A stretch of 64,000 nt of DNA from an uncultured Mucispirillum sp. (GTDB lineage: Bacteria; Chrysiogenota; Deferribacteres; Deferribacterales; Mucispirillaceae), in the NCBI GenBank assembly GCA_944323205.1, contig CALURO010000004.1, forward strand, positions 1 through 64,000, in the 5' to 3' direction. Positions 8,860 to 18,334 of this stretch are shown in pieces. Each line of letters opens with the position of its first letter. Positions within the stretch are counted from its first letter, which is position 1. The translations under genes were made by a program, and so were the position numbers. Under the pieces are notes generated by a model. That model saw nothing but the letters and a program-made list of their open reading frames with translations. It ran no database searches and was not told where the DNA came from.

Positions 8860-10944
8860 ATGAAAAAGATTATACTAACTTTTCTATTTATTACTTTTTA
8901 CTCTATAAGCTACGGACAGGAGCATATAGAAACTACTGCTGTAAAAGTTAATGCCACCCGTATTGAAAAAGAGCTTTTAGAAGTTCCTGCATCTGTTTCT
9001 ATTATTACAGAAGATGATATAAAACGGTCATCTGCTAGAACTGTTGGTGAACTTTTGCAGGATATTCCCGGTGTTCAGGTAATTAATTCCGGTGGACAGG
9101 GGCTTAAACGAATATCATTAAGAGGCGAAGGTGCTAATAGAACATTAATATTAATAGACGGCCAGCAGATTGTGGAAAATAAATCAATGGACGGAACAGC
9201 TTTAATGATAGATCCTAATTTAATAGAGCGAATAGAAGTAATTAGGGGGCCAGCATCTGTGCTTTATGGTTCAAATGCAATTGGTGGTATTATAAATATT
9301 ATTACAAAAAAAGGCGGTAAAGAACCAGTAGAAGGTTCATTAAGTCTTGCATATAACGGCGCTTCTGCAGGGCACAGCGAATCTGGCTCAATTTATGGCA
9401 GTGTAAAAGGGTTTGATTACAGACTTAGTGCATCTTACAATGAACAGGGACAGCTTAGAACACCTATTGGCTTAGTTCCATATTCTTCATTTAAACAACA
9501 GAATTATAGTGCTTATCTTGCTTATAATTTTATGCAGAATTATAAAGTTGGTGCAAGTTATGATTACTTTAATTCAGATATATCCTCAGGAAGTCAGTCT
9601 CCGGGCTATGAAAACTTTTTTGTAAAAATGCCTGAATGGTCAAGACAGAAAGCTGCTCTTTTTTTTGAAGCAAAAAATATTGCATCTTTTATGCCAAAAT
9701 TACGCATTGATTTTTTCTATCAGCAAAGCCATAAGGATATGCAAAACCATGTAGATATTAATCAAAATGTTGTTTGGATGCCTTCTATTATTGATAACTA
9801 TGCAGATAATTATAATACACAATATGGAGTGCAGCTGCAAACTGACTGGCAGGTCTCAGACCATACATATATTATAGCAGGTTATGAGTTTAATTATAAT
9901 ATACTAGAAGCTGATACAAATGTAGATTCTACCCCATATGACCCGTCATGGACTCTTATGAGCTATTTTAAACATTCAAGAAATAAAGGATATGAATATT
10001 CCCATGCATTATATGCACAAGGGGAATCATATCTGCCACTTGATTTTACACTTCACTATGGTGTTCGCTGGACATATAACTATGCAAATATGCAGGTTGC
10101 AGATGGAACACAAGTTTATGATGATGGCACAGTAGAACAACTGACTCCTGCTGATTTAGGTGAAACAGGCTCATCTCAAGTTAATGCACCAGTATTTGCA
10201 GCAGGCATAACATGGACTGGGGTAGAAAATTTAAGTATTAGACTAAATTACTCACAAGGTTTTCGTTCTCCTACATTGCAGGAAAGATATATTTTATCAA
10301 GCATGGGTGGCGGCACAATTTATCCTAACCCTGATTTAAAGCCGGAAACAAGCAATAATGTAGAGTTTGGTATTAGATACAGCGATTATGGAGTATCAAT
10401 AGATACTGTATATTTTGTTTCAATTGCAGATAATTATATTGCACAGGTGCCTTTAAATGCTGGTGTTAATGCTACAAGATATAGAAATGTATCAAATGCA
10501 CTAAGCCATGGTGCAGAAATACAGATAGGATATTTATCACCAATAGGTATTAAGCCTTATATTAATACAACTATTATGCAAAGAAGATACTCTGATGGCG
10601 AGATAAATACATGGGATACAGGTGTTCCACTTGTTTCAGGCAGAGCTGGTGTTATATATCAGCATACTTTTAATGATTTTGTAGATTTTAAAATAGATGT
10701 ATTCAGCAGATTTTCAAGCGAAGTAAAGGACAGTTTAGATACAGTTCATAAGGAATTTGCAAATGGACTTTATTATGACCCATGGGGAACATTAAATTTT
10801 GCTGTTGGTGTAGATTTTGGCACTGAAAGGCAGTTCAGCTTATCAGCAGAAGTATATAATCTTCTTAATGAGCTTTATAGAACATCTGTTGATATTTATG
10901 AACCGGGCATATACGGGGCAGTAAAATTTGCTGCTAAATTTTAA
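8860..10944 (+). CDS. TonB-dependent outer-membrane receptor, probably for heme
   Basis: The 694 aa protein has a signal peptide ending near SYGQ (about residue 20). A plug domain follows (VPASVSIITEDDIKRSS, LLQDIPGVQV, IDGQQIV, IERIEVIRGPASVLYGSNAIGGIINIITKK split over 45-150). The rest is a long beta-barrel with aromatic-rich strands ending in the outer-membrane type C-terminus AVKFAAKF. The plug and barrel are typical of heme and siderophore receptors. Substrate assignment is inferred from the adjacent HutW-like and HutX-like genes. It overlaps the next start by one base. Confidence 0.9.
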   Translation: MKKIILTFLFITFYSISYGQEHIETTAVKVNATRIEKELLEVPASVSIITEDDIKRSSARTVGELLQDIPGVQVINSGGQGLKRISLRGEGANRTLILIDGQQIVENKSMDGTALMIDPNLIERIEVIRGPASVLYGSNAIGGIINIITKKGGKEPVEGSLSLAYNGASAGHSESGSIYGSVKGFDYRLSASYNEQGQLRTPIGLVPYSSFKQQNYSAYLAYNFMQNYKVGASYDYFNSDISSGSQSPGYENFFVKMPEWSRQKAALFFEAKNIASFMPKLRIDFFYQQSHKDMQNHVDINQNVVWMPSIIDNYADNYNTQYGVQLQTDWQVSDHTYIIAGYEFNYNILEADTNVDSTPYDPSWTLMSYFKHSRNKGYEYSHALYAQGESYLPLDFTLHYGVRWTYNYANMQVADGTQVYDDGTVEQLTPADLGETGSSQVNAPVFAAGITWTGVENLSIRLNYSQGFRSPTLQERYILSSMGGGTIYPNPDLKPETSNNVEFGIRYSDYGVSIDTVYFVSIADNYIAQVPLNAGVNATRYRNVSNALSHGAEIQIGYLSPIGIKPYINTTIMQRRYSDGEINTWDTGVPLVSGRAGVIYQHTFNDFVDFKIDVFSRFSSEVKDSLDTVHKEFANGLYYDPWGTLNFAVGVDFGTERQFSLSAEVYNLLNELYRTSVDIYEPGIYGAVKFAAKF

Positions 10945-11501
10945 TGAGGCTAAATATGTTTAAAAAACTAAAATATCACTGGACAATTGGAGAGCTTGTA
11001 ACAATAGGTGTGTTTGCTGCAGCTGCGAAAGTTATAACTATGGTTGTGGCCCTTGCAGGCGGTGGAATGAACCCTGTTACTCTGCTTATTAAAAATTTAA
11101 TATTTACTACATTTTTTATAGTTATGCTTTATAAGGTGAAAAAATCAGGCACTATGATACTTTTTACTTTTGTGTCTATGCTTATATCACTTTTGCTTAT
11201 GGGGGCAGAAGCATCTACCGCCTTAGGTATGTTTTTAGCATCTTTTATAGGTGAATTTTTTATACTTATTTCAGGTGGAGCATCAAAAAAATATGCAGCA
11301 GTTATAGGTGTTGCAGCTTTTGATTTATCATACAGAGTGCTTTCATTATTTATTGCTTATTTAGTAATGAGAGAAACACCGGAAATTGTTTATATGGTAA
11401 TCCCTATTATAGCTTTTGGCTATATTGGAGCAGTGATTGGACTTTTTGCAGGTGTAAAGGCAGTGAAGGAGTTAAGATATGCAGGAATCGTTCGCAGTTA
11501 A
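10944..11501 (+). CDS. ECF transporter substrate-specific (S) component, MptD/Trep_Strep type
   Basis: The 185 aa hydrophobic protein has about five to six membrane segments and the N-terminal pattern WTIGELVTIGVFAAAAK, resembling S-components of the MptD (Trep_Strep) family. ATG 10944 overlaps the receptor stop; a second ATG at 10956 is possible. Its gene overlaps the T-component gene by 23 bases. Its position between a heme receptor and the EcfT/EcfA genes suggests it captures heme or a heme-derived compound at the inner membrane; this is inference. Confidence 0.8.
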   Translation: MRLNMFKKLKYHWTIGELVTIGVFAAAAKVITMVVALAGGGMNPVTLLIKNLIFTTFFIVMLYKVKKSGTMILFTFVSMLISLLLMGAEASTALGMFLASFIGEFFILISGGASKKYAAVIGVAAFDLSYRVLSLFIAYLVMRETPEIVYMVIPIIAFGYIGAVIGLFAGVKAVKELRYAGIVRS

Positions 11502-12279
11502 TGATAATACTATATATGATGATAAAAGGTTAAAAGGTATGAGCGGAATAGATGTGAGAGCAAAGCTGATTATAACTTTTGGAACTTCTATTGCAGCTAT
11601 TGCAATATCAAGTATATATGCTCAAATTGTATTACTTGCAGCATCGCTTATATATGCATTTTTTATGAGAAAACCAAAAGTTATGGCATTAACTTATTTA
11701 TTTGTAGTTTTCATTATGGCAGTTGCACTGTTAAGTTTATTTATTATTAATATGTTTGTTAATTTTATGGAGGGCAGGTCATATTTTGCCTTAGCTGTGC
11801 CATTTATGCGAATGGTAACTATGATAAATGTTCTGCTTCCCCTTGCTTTTACTACAAATATACAAAGCATATTAACAGCTTTAAAAAGTTTTAATTTACC
11901 ACTTTTTATATATATACCTGTTGCTGTAATGATAAGGTTTATTCCTGCATTTATAAGCGATATTAAGCAGATAATAGAATCTCTTGCTACAAGGGGAATT
12001 GATGTATCATTTATTTCATTTTTTAAAAGTCCATTACTTATGGGGCGTTATCTTTTTATGCCACTACTTTTCAGGTCATTAAGAGCTTCAGAAGAACTTG
12101 GTGTTGCTGCAGAGTTAAAAGGCATTGGGCTTTCTGATAAAGTCCGCCCTTATAAATCACTTAATTTTACAGCTTATGATATGTTTTTAGTTATTTGCTT
12201 TATATGTATTATAGTTTTGGCATTTATGGTGCAGATACATATTGAAGTGCCAGAGTCCCTTAGGAGCTTACACAGATGA
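11479..12279 (+). CDS. ECF transporter transmembrane (T) component
   Basis: The 266 aa EcfT/CbiQ-family protein starts at ATG 11479 (QESFAVNDNTIYDDKRL follows). Several membrane helices are followed by a cytoplasmic coupling region with ATRG (residues about 172-175) and a second short Ala-Arg/Gly motif (ELKGIGLSDKV) that contact the ATPases. It overlaps both neighbours, indicating a dedicated rather than shared energising module. Confidence 0.88.
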   Translation: MQESFAVNDNTIYDDKRLKGMSGIDVRAKLIITFGTSIAAIAISSIYAQIVLLAASLIYAFFMRKPKVMALTYLFVVFIMAVALLSLFIINMFVNFMEGRSYFALAVPFMRMVTMINVLLPLAFTTNIQSILTALKSFNLPLFIYIPVAVMIRFIPAFISDIKQIIESLATRGIDVSFISFFKSPLLMGRYLFMPLLFRSLRASEELGVAAELKGIGLSDKVRPYKSLNFTAYDMFLVICFICIIVLAFMVQIHIEVPESLRSLHR

Positions 12280-13712
12280 TAGAATTGATTAATGTTACAT
12301 ACACTTATCCGTATCAGGAAAAAAGTGCAGTGGAAAATATAAACTTAAAGATTAATGCTGGTGAAATAGTAGTATGCACTGGTTTAAGCGGCTGCGGTAA
12401 AACTACTCTTATAAGACTTATTAACGGGCTTTGTCCCCATTACTATAAAGGTAATCTGCAGGGACAGGTAAAAATATGCGGTGAAGATACAAAAGATAAA
12501 ACTATAAGCAGTATTTCAAGGCTTACAGGCTCTCTTTTTCAAGACCCGGAACAGCAGTTTTTTGCATTAAATGTAGATGATGAACTTGCTTTTGCTCTTG
12601 AATGTAAAGGGGAAAGCCCTGAAAAAATAGAGGCAGATATTAATCAAACTGCAGCAGATTTTAAAATAAGTAGTATTTTATCATCTTCTGTTACAAGCCT
12701 TTCTGAAGGGCAGAAACAAAAAGTAGGGCTTGCAGGGATTATTCTGCAGAAAGTTAAAGTTATTATTCTTGATGAGCCTACTGCTAATTTAGATGTGGAA
12801 TCAACTAATGAATTAGCAGAAAAACTAAATGAATTAAAACAGAAAGGGTATGCCGTATTAATTGTAGACCACAGGCTTTACTGGACTAAAAATATAGCAG
12901 ATAGATATATTGTTATGTCTAAGGGTAAAATAATAAAAGAAGGCTCTTTTAATATACTTCAAAATGATGAGTTTAGAAAGGAATATGGACTTCGCAATAT
13001 TGATATAAAAGATGAAAGAAACAGTTTAGAAAACTGTTCAAGCAGTGAAAACATATGCTTAAATATTGAAAATATGTCATTCAATTATAAAGGAAAGCAG
13101 AAAATTTTTAATAATGTATCCTTTACTATTCCCTATGGAGTTACTGCTGTATTAGGTCATAATGGAGCTGGTAAAACTACTCTTGCAAGGCTTATTACTG
13201 GGCTTAATAAAATCACTTCTGGCAAAATATTATTAAATGATAAATTAATGGATAAGAAAATATTACAGTCAAACGCTTCCCTTGTGCTGCAAAATGCTGA
13301 TTTTCAGCTTTATATGCGTTCATGTTTTGAAGAAGTATATACAAGCATAGATATTGCACATAAAAAAATGAAAACAGATGAAAAAGTGAAAATGACAGAA
13401 GATATATTAAAGCAGTTTGGACTTATCCGTTTAAAAGACAGGCACCCACAGTCGCTTTCAGGTGGTGAAAAACAAAGGCTTGTAATAGCCTGTGCAGTTG
13501 CTAAAAAACCAGATGTTATTATTTTAGATGAGCCAACAAGCGGACTTGACGGCAAAAATATGCAGAAAGTAGCAGATATTTTAAATGATATGGCAGAAAA
13601 GGGAGCTGCTGTTATAGTTATAACTCATGATTTAGAATTAATTAATAAAGTATGCAGGTATGCTTTAAGACTGCCTGTGGAAAATAAAAATATTATAAAA
13701 AAAGCTGTATAA
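12276..13712 (+). CDS. ECF transporter energy-coupling ATPase, fused double ABC domain
   Basis: The 478 aa protein carries two complete ABC cassettes. The first has Walker A GLSGCGKTT (36-44), signature LSEGQ (142-146) and Walker B ILDEP. The second has GHNGAGKTT (294-302), LSGGE (394-398) and ILDEP. It therefore combines EcfA and EcfA' in one chain. It overlaps the T-component by 4 bases and with it powers the adjacent S-component. Confidence 0.92.
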   Translation: MIELINVTYTYPYQEKSAVENINLKINAGEIVVCTGLSGCGKTTLIRLINGLCPHYYKGNLQGQVKICGEDTKDKTISSISRLTGSLFQDPEQQFFALNVDDELAFALECKGESPEKIEADINQTAADFKISSILSSSVTSLSEGQKQKVGLAGIILQKVKVIILDEPTANLDVESTNELAEKLNELKQKGYAVLIVDHRLYWTKNIADRYIVMSKGKIIKEGSFNILQNDEFRKEYGLRNIDIKDERNSLENCSSSENICLNIENMSFNYKGKQKIFNNVSFTIPYGVTAVLGHNGAGKTTLARLITGLNKITSGKILLNDKLMDKKILQSNASLVLQNADFQLYMRSCFEEVYTSIDIAHKKMKTDEKVKMTEDILKQFGLIRLKDRHPQSLSGGEKQRLVIACAVAKKPDVIILDEPTSGLDGKNMQKVADILNDMAEKGAAVIVITHDLELINKVCRYALRLPVENKNIIKKAV

Positions 13713-13729
13713 AATAACAGGAGATAAAA

Positions 13730-15028
13730 ATGAATCACTTTGAAGAACATTCAAATAAACATCAGCATGGCCACTGCCATGGAAAACATGAAAACCATAA
13801 TCATGAAGAAAAAAAATGCGAGTGCAGTTCTCACAGCGATAAGCACCAGCAGGTCCAAAGCCATGAAGAAGGCAAACAACATGGACACTGTCACGGTAAA
13901 GAGGAAAATAAGCATAATAATATGCAAAAGCCTGATATGGCAGGTATGCCTTTTAAATACCCTAAGGAAGAAGAAGTTATAGAAGAAAAGGTGTTAGGCT
14001 TTAATAAATTAAAAGAAGATTTACCATCACTTATGCAGGAAAAGAAACCATTTACTATCTCTACTTTTGCACAAATGTATGGTGTATCAGATTTAGAAGT
14101 ATGCTATGCAATGCCTGAAAATATGCGGACTATTACTGACGGTAAAAATTTTGAAAGAATATGGAAAGAGCTTGCCACATGGGAAAAAGCTACTGTTATT
14201 ATACAATACAAAGGTTCTGCTTTTGAAATATCTGCAAAAATTGCAGAAGGTGTTTTTGGTCATGGCTTTTATAATATTATGGGTGGCGGCTCTGCTTTTG
14301 AAGGCCATATTAAAGCAGATAATATTCATACAATAGTTTTTTCTACAATGCCTTTTATGACACTTGAAAGTCTTTCTGTTTTATTTTTTGATAAGACTGG
14401 TGGTTTAATTTTTTCTGTATATGCAGGCAGAGAAAACAGGCAGATAATAGAAAATATAAAAACTTCATTTTATAAGATGAAAGGTGAATATTCATATGAA
14501 CCAGTGAGCAGAAAAAGTCTTGTTATTTACTCATCTTTAACAGGAAATACTAAAAAAGTTGCAGAAGCAGTGCAAAGCGTTATCCCAAACTGTGATATAT
14601 TCCCTATTGATAATTTACCTGAAAATATAGATGAATATTATTTTATATCAGTAGGTTATTGGGTAGACAGAGGCCTGCCTGATGCAAAAAGTAAAAAATT
14701 AATAAGGTCATTAAAAAATATGAATATAGCTCTTTTTGGAACACTTGGCGCATATCCTGATTCCCCACATGCAAAAGGCTGTATAAGGGATAGTGAAAAT
14801 ATGCTTAAACTATCAGGAAAAAATAATAATGTGCTTGGCAGTTTCTTATGTCTTGGAAAAATTGACCCTAAATTAATGGACTATATGGGTAAATTTATGG
14901 GAGAAACTCACCCTTTAACACCGGAAAGAAAAGCAAGACTAATGGAAGCTCAAACTCACCCAGATAATAACGATTTAGAAAACGCAAAAGCAGTATTTAA
15001 AGGCTTTGCAGAAAGGCTTGGTTTATAA
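13730..15028 (+). CDS. Fusion of His-rich segment, HutX/ChuX-like heme-binding domain and flavodoxin
   Basis: The 432 aa protein has three parts. Residues 1-62 hold 16 His and 4 Cys, with HGHCHGK twice (13-19, 51-57). Residues about 85-255 resemble the HutX/ChuX cytosolic heme carrier. Residues about 263-432 are a flavodoxin with an FMN phosphate loop SSLTGNT (268-274). Family knowledge suggests the middle part holds heme and the flavodoxin supplies electrons to the radical SAM enzyme encoded upstream. I recall comparable HutX-flavodoxin fusions in fusobacterial heme operons. The His-rich arm could bind released iron, heme or another metal. AACAGGAGAT is the ribosome site. Confidence 0.85.
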   Translation: MNHFEEHSNKHQHGHCHGKHENHNHEEKKCECSSHSDKHQQVQSHEEGKQHGHCHGKEENKHNNMQKPDMAGMPFKYPKEEEVIEEKVLGFNKLKEDLPSLMQEKKPFTISTFAQMYGVSDLEVCYAMPENMRTITDGKNFERIWKELATWEKATVIIQYKGSAFEISAKIAEGVFGHGFYNIMGGGSAFEGHIKADNIHTIVFSTMPFMTLESLSVLFFDKTGGLIFSVYAGRENRQIIENIKTSFYKMKGEYSYEPVSRKSLVIYSSLTGNTKKVAEAVQSVIPNCDIFPIDNLPENIDEYYFISVGYWVDRGLPDAKSKKLIRSLKNMNIALFGTLGAYPDSPHAKGCIRDSENMLKLSGKNNNVLGSFLCLGKIDPKLMDYMGKFMGETHPLTPERKARLMEAQTHPDNNDLENAKAVFKGFAERLGL

Positions 15029-15030
15029 AT

Positions 15031-15642
15031 ATGGATATTATATCAATTTATCATCAAATTGGTAATGCTGGAGTTGCACTTATAATATGTGCAGCAATAG
15101 CCTTATATATTGGACTAAAAACTTTTATATATTTAACTATTGTATGGAGAGAGTTTAAAAAGAAATTTTTATGCTGTGAATTTAAAAATAAACAGGAAGT
15201 TACAGATGTTTGCAGCGAAACTAAAAACCCGTTAATAGCAATAATTAGTGATATTATAAATATTCATGCAGAACATTCTGAAGATATAAGAAGTGAGGTG
15301 GCATACCTTTTTCACAGAAATTTTGAACATGTTTCAAAATCACTTACATGGCTCAGGCTTATATCTGTTATATCGCCACTTTTAGGGCTATTAGGCACAG
15401 TTTTAGGTATGGTGGGAGTATTTCAGGTGATAGCATCTGAGGGTAACCCCGATTCTGCATCTTTGGCAGGTGGCATATGGGAAGCTTTACTTACTACTAT
15501 CATGGGGCTTACAGTTGCCATTCCAGTGCTTGTATTATATTACTATTTAATGATTAAATTCAGGGCATTTCATATAGAAGCTATTGAACACAGTTATAGA
15601 GTTTTAGAAATATGTAAAAGGGAAAGCAAAAATCAGGTGTAG
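15031..15642 (+). CDS. exbB: ExbB-type proton channel subunit (MotA/TolQ/ExbB family)
   Basis: The 203 aa protein has one N-terminal membrane helix (residues about 12-35). Two further helices flank the conserved LRLISVISPLLGLLGTVLGMVGVF and GGIWEALLTTIMGLTVAIP regions. With ExbD and TonB directly downstream it forms the energy unit for the TonB receptor of this locus. It starts 3 bases after the HutX-flavodoxin stop. TolQ is the alternative but the context favours ExbB. Confidence 0.92.
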   Translation: MDIISIYHQIGNAGVALIICAAIALYIGLKTFIYLTIVWREFKKKFLCCEFKNKQEVTDVCSETKNPLIAIISDIINIHAEHSEDIRSEVAYLFHRNFEHVSKSLTWLRLISVISPLLGLLGTVLGMVGVFQVIASEGNPDSASLAGGIWEALLTTIMGLTVAIPVLVLYYYLMIKFRAFHIEAIEHSYRVLEICKRESKNQV

Positions 15643-15643
15643 T

Positions 15644-16036
15644 ATGAAATTTGATTTTGATGAAGATGTAAATATAGATTTAACACCATTAATTGATGTT
15701 ATTTTTATGCTGTTAATATTTTTTATTTTGACTACAACATTTTCAAAACCAGTATTAGAAGTTCTTTTGCCTTCTTCTAAAATGGCAGAGGCTGGTGAGA
15801 AAGGAACAAAAGAAATATTAATAACAGTTACTAATGATGGAAAAATCTATTATGGTGAAAGTATTATTGACAGCCATAAATTAACAGAAATCTTGCAATC
15901 AAACCCTGATAAAGTGCTTAATTTATTTATAGATAAGTCTGCACCTTTTGAGTCTTTTGTTCATATTTTAGATGTAGCGAAAAAAGAGCGGGGTGGAAAA
16001 TTTATCATAAGTACAGATGTAAAGGAAAGGTTATAG
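15644..16036 (+). CDS. exbD: ExbD-type proton channel subunit
   Basis: The 130 aa protein has a short cytoplasmic start (FDFDEDVNIDLTPLIDVIFMLLIFFI). The membrane helix contains the conserved Asp of the TPLIDV motif that carries protons. The periplasmic domain follows to the C-terminus. It begins 2 bases after the exbB stop. Confidence 0.93.
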   Translation: MKFDFDEDVNIDLTPLIDVIFMLLIFFILTTTFSKPVLEVLLPSSKMAEAGEKGTKEILITVTNDGKIYYGESIIDSHKLTEILQSNPDKVLNLFIDKSAPFESFVHILDVAKKERGGKFIISTDVKERL

Positions 16037-16051
16037 GGAGACATTTTTTGT

Positions 16052-16807
16052 ATGCAGATATATTATACTGGTAGAAATTACTATTCACATAATTATTACG
16101 AACAGGATAAAGAATATAAAAAATGCAAATATATATCTATTTTTATTTTATTTGTAATAGTTACAGCAGTTTGGTTTATGCATTTAGTATTGAATATTAA
16201 TTTCACTAATTTTGTATCTATACCAAAAGCTCAGTTTAGTCTGCCTTATGAGAAAATAGAGAATGCAGAAAAAAATATTAATAAGGAAAAGAGCAGGAAA
16301 ATATTTGCAGATTATAGTGATTTTATAATTTTTCAAGATATTCCTGTTCAAAAAAAGGAGGAAGAAAAAAAGAAAGAAGAACCAGTAAAAAAAGTAGTGA
16401 CAAAAAAAGCAGTAGTTAAAAAAGAAGTTATGCAGGAAAAGAAAGCTGTCAATATAAGCACTGTAAAAACAGATAACCCATCAGCTGTTATTGGAAGCAG
16501 CACAAGTAATGCAGTAAATGCTAAACAGGAAGCAGCTGCAAGGATAGTAAACCAAATGGAAAGATATAAAAAGTATCCTAAACAGGCAAGGCGTGTAGGT
16601 GCAGAAGGTATTTCCAAAGTTACTTTTTCTCTTGATACAAATGGGGTTGTAGCAGGTATAAGGCTTTCATTAACATCTGGTAATAAAATACTAGATAATG
16701 CTGCATTGAAAGCAGCAGAAAAAATTATTGGCTATAAAGCAGTAGTTGATAATTCTTATGGAAAACTTTTAGAAGTAACTGTCCCAGTGGACTTTTACTT
16801 AAACTAA
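16052..16807 (+). CDS. tonB: TonB energy transducer
   Basis: The 251 aa protein has a cytoplasmic N-terminus of about 27 residues and a membrane helix near residues 28-50 (YISIFILFVIVTAVWFMHLVL). A Lys/Glu/Val-rich spacer replaces the usual Pro-rich linker. The C-terminal TonB domain runs from about residue 165 (YPKQARRVGAEGISKVTFSLD). GGGAGA serves as ribosome site 12 bases before ATG 16052. A TonB at the end of this run implies a system-dedicated transducer. Confidence 0.9.
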   Translation: MQIYYTGRNYYSHNYYEQDKEYKKCKYISIFILFVIVTAVWFMHLVLNINFTNFVSIPKAQFSLPYEKIENAEKNINKEKSRKIFADYSDFIIFQDIPVQKKEEEKKKEEPVKKVVTKKAVVKKEVMQEKKAVNISTVKTDNPSAVIGSSTSNAVNAKQEAAARIVNQMERYKKYPKQARRVGAEGISKVTFSLDTNGVVAGIRLSLTSGNKILDNAALKAAEKIIGYKAVVDNSYGKLLEVTVPVDFYLN

Positions 16808-16870
16808 TAAGTAAATTTTTTTAAATTTATATTGAGAATATTATTCAATATCAAAAAAGGAGATGAAAAA

Positions 16871-18145
16871 ATGAAGAAAAAATTATTACTTTTATTATCT
16901 ATTTTTGTTTTATCACTTGCAGGCTGTGCAGAAGAAAGTAAAAATAATACTGGTAATACTGGTTCTGGTGGAGCTAGTACAGAACAGCTTGCTAAAGTAG
17001 ATGAGGCATTTACTGCTGAATTTAAAAAATATGTAACAAATGATGACGGCACAGCTTATACTGGCACATTTTCTACTAATGCAGATACTAACATTAAAAG
17101 TATTCTGCAGAATATTACAGGCAGAGGAGGTATGCCTGCAACATCTGGTATTGGGGAAATATCAAATGAAAAAGTTTCTGCAGCTATCGCAAAAATTATT
17201 ACAGGTAAAACTATAAGCGCTCCAGTGCTTTTATATTCTGCACTTGATAAACCAAGTAATGAGTTTATGGCTTCTGTTATGAAAGTCTTTATGACAACTG
17301 ACGGTAAGACTTTAATTACTGAATTAAAAAGAATAAGCAGTAATCAGGCAGCAATTATATCATTAGCAGATTCTATTCAAACTCAGTTAGGTAATACTAA
17401 TCCAAGTGAAAATGCAAGAGCTAATATGGTATATCTTACTTCATCATTAATATCTTACTTAAACAATAATGCAACAGCAGGTATTGCTGGTATTAAAGAA
17501 GAATATGTACTTCCAAATGATAAAGCTATGCTTAATGAAATAGCTCAAGCTTTTATGGCTCAAGGGGAATATACACGTAACTATGCAAACTGGGATAAGC
17601 CAACTACAGAATTTACAGTTATGCCTATACTTGCTAATGGCGGCTCTATGCCTGGCGCAATACAAACTATGATGGCTTTAATGCAGAAATTAACAGATAT
17701 ATTTGTTAAATACGGCTATGCAGAAAGCACTTCTACTGGCACTCAGGATGAAGAAGCATTACAAACATCTGGAAATGATGAAATGATTTTCCCAGCTATG
17801 ATTTTAGCAGGGTTAGATGGTTATGTAAAAGATACTGCAACTCAAAAATCAAAAAACAGAGCATTAGAGTTTTATAGAGCATTAGTAAATGCAGGCGGCA
17901 CAAAACTTACTACATTTAACCCTGTGACTGATGCTCAGTATGCAAATAGTTCAATAGTTCCAATAATTACAGAATTAAAAAATCATGGTGTAAATACTTA
18001 TGATGAATTTAATCAGGATAGTGCAGCTTTTACAACAAATGTATTAAATATTTTCTTTAATGGCATATATCAAACAGAAGCAGGCGCAACACTTATAACA
18101 AATTATAATAATGAAGCACAAAATTTACCAAGTGCGGCAAATTAA
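16871..18145 (+). CDS. Lipoprotein of unknown function in the heme locus
   Basis: The start is ATG 16871 behind AAAAAGGAG; the frame is open further upstream but without a ribosome site. The 424 aa product has a lipoprotein signal ending LSLAGC (lipid-modified Cys at about 20). A Gly/Ser/Asn-rich linker follows, then a largely helical Ala/Thr/Asn-rich body with no motif I recognise. It follows tonB by about 60 bases on the same strand and may belong to the same transcript. A surface or periplasmic partner of the receptor is possible but unproven. Confidence 0.75.
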   Translation: MKKKLLLLLSIFVLSLAGCAEESKNNTGNTGSGGASTEQLAKVDEAFTAEFKKYVTNDDGTAYTGTFSTNADTNIKSILQNITGRGGMPATSGIGEISNEKVSAAIAKIITGKTISAPVLLYSALDKPSNEFMASVMKVFMTTDGKTLITELKRISSNQAAIISLADSIQTQLGNTNPSENARANMVYLTSSLISYLNNNATAGIAGIKEEYVLPNDKAMLNEIAQAFMAQGEYTRNYANWDKPTTEFTVMPILANGGSMPGAIQTMMALMQKLTDIFVKYGYAESTSTGTQDEEALQTSGNDEMIFPAMILAGLDGYVKDTATQKSKNRALEFYRALVNAGGTKLTTFNPVTDAQYANSSIVPIITELKNHGVNTYDEFNQDSAAFTTNVLNIFFNGIYQTEAGATLITNYNNEAQNLPSAAN

Positions 18146-18162
18146 GTTTACTTAAATATTAA

Positions 18163-18185
18163 AGCAGACTCTTTTAAAGGGTCTG
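18163..18185 (+). terminator. Weak hairpin after the lipoprotein gene
   Basis: GCAGACTC pairs with GGGTCTGC (eight pairs, one wobble) around a TTTTAAA loop, but an AT mix rather than a T-run follows. It may attenuate or stabilise the mRNA 3' end rather than terminate cleanly. Confidence 0.4.
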
Positions 18186-18278
18186 CAAATATAATAAAAA
18201 TTATACAATTTTTATCTGATTTATCATAATGTTAATGTATACAGTAATATTTCATAAGGTAATGTAATCTGAAAAATA

Positions 18279-18307
18279 TTGACAACTATCCAGAGTTTAA
18301 ATATATT
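18279..18307 (+). promoter_or_regulatory. Sigma70-type promoter for the transglutaminase-like lipoprotein
   Basis: A perfect TTGACA (18279-18284), a 17-base spacer and TATATT (18302-18307) lie just upstream of the gene starting at 18335. This suggests the downstream lipoprotein genes form their own unit, separate from the heme operon. Confidence 0.65.
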
Positions 18308-18334
18308 TATAGTATTAAATATGGATGGTAGTTT

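Noticed and set aside
16348..16617. An 89-codon minus-strand ORF opposite tonB
   Set aside because: It mirrors the Lys-rich linker of TonB and has the Phe/Thr-rich composition of an antisense frame.
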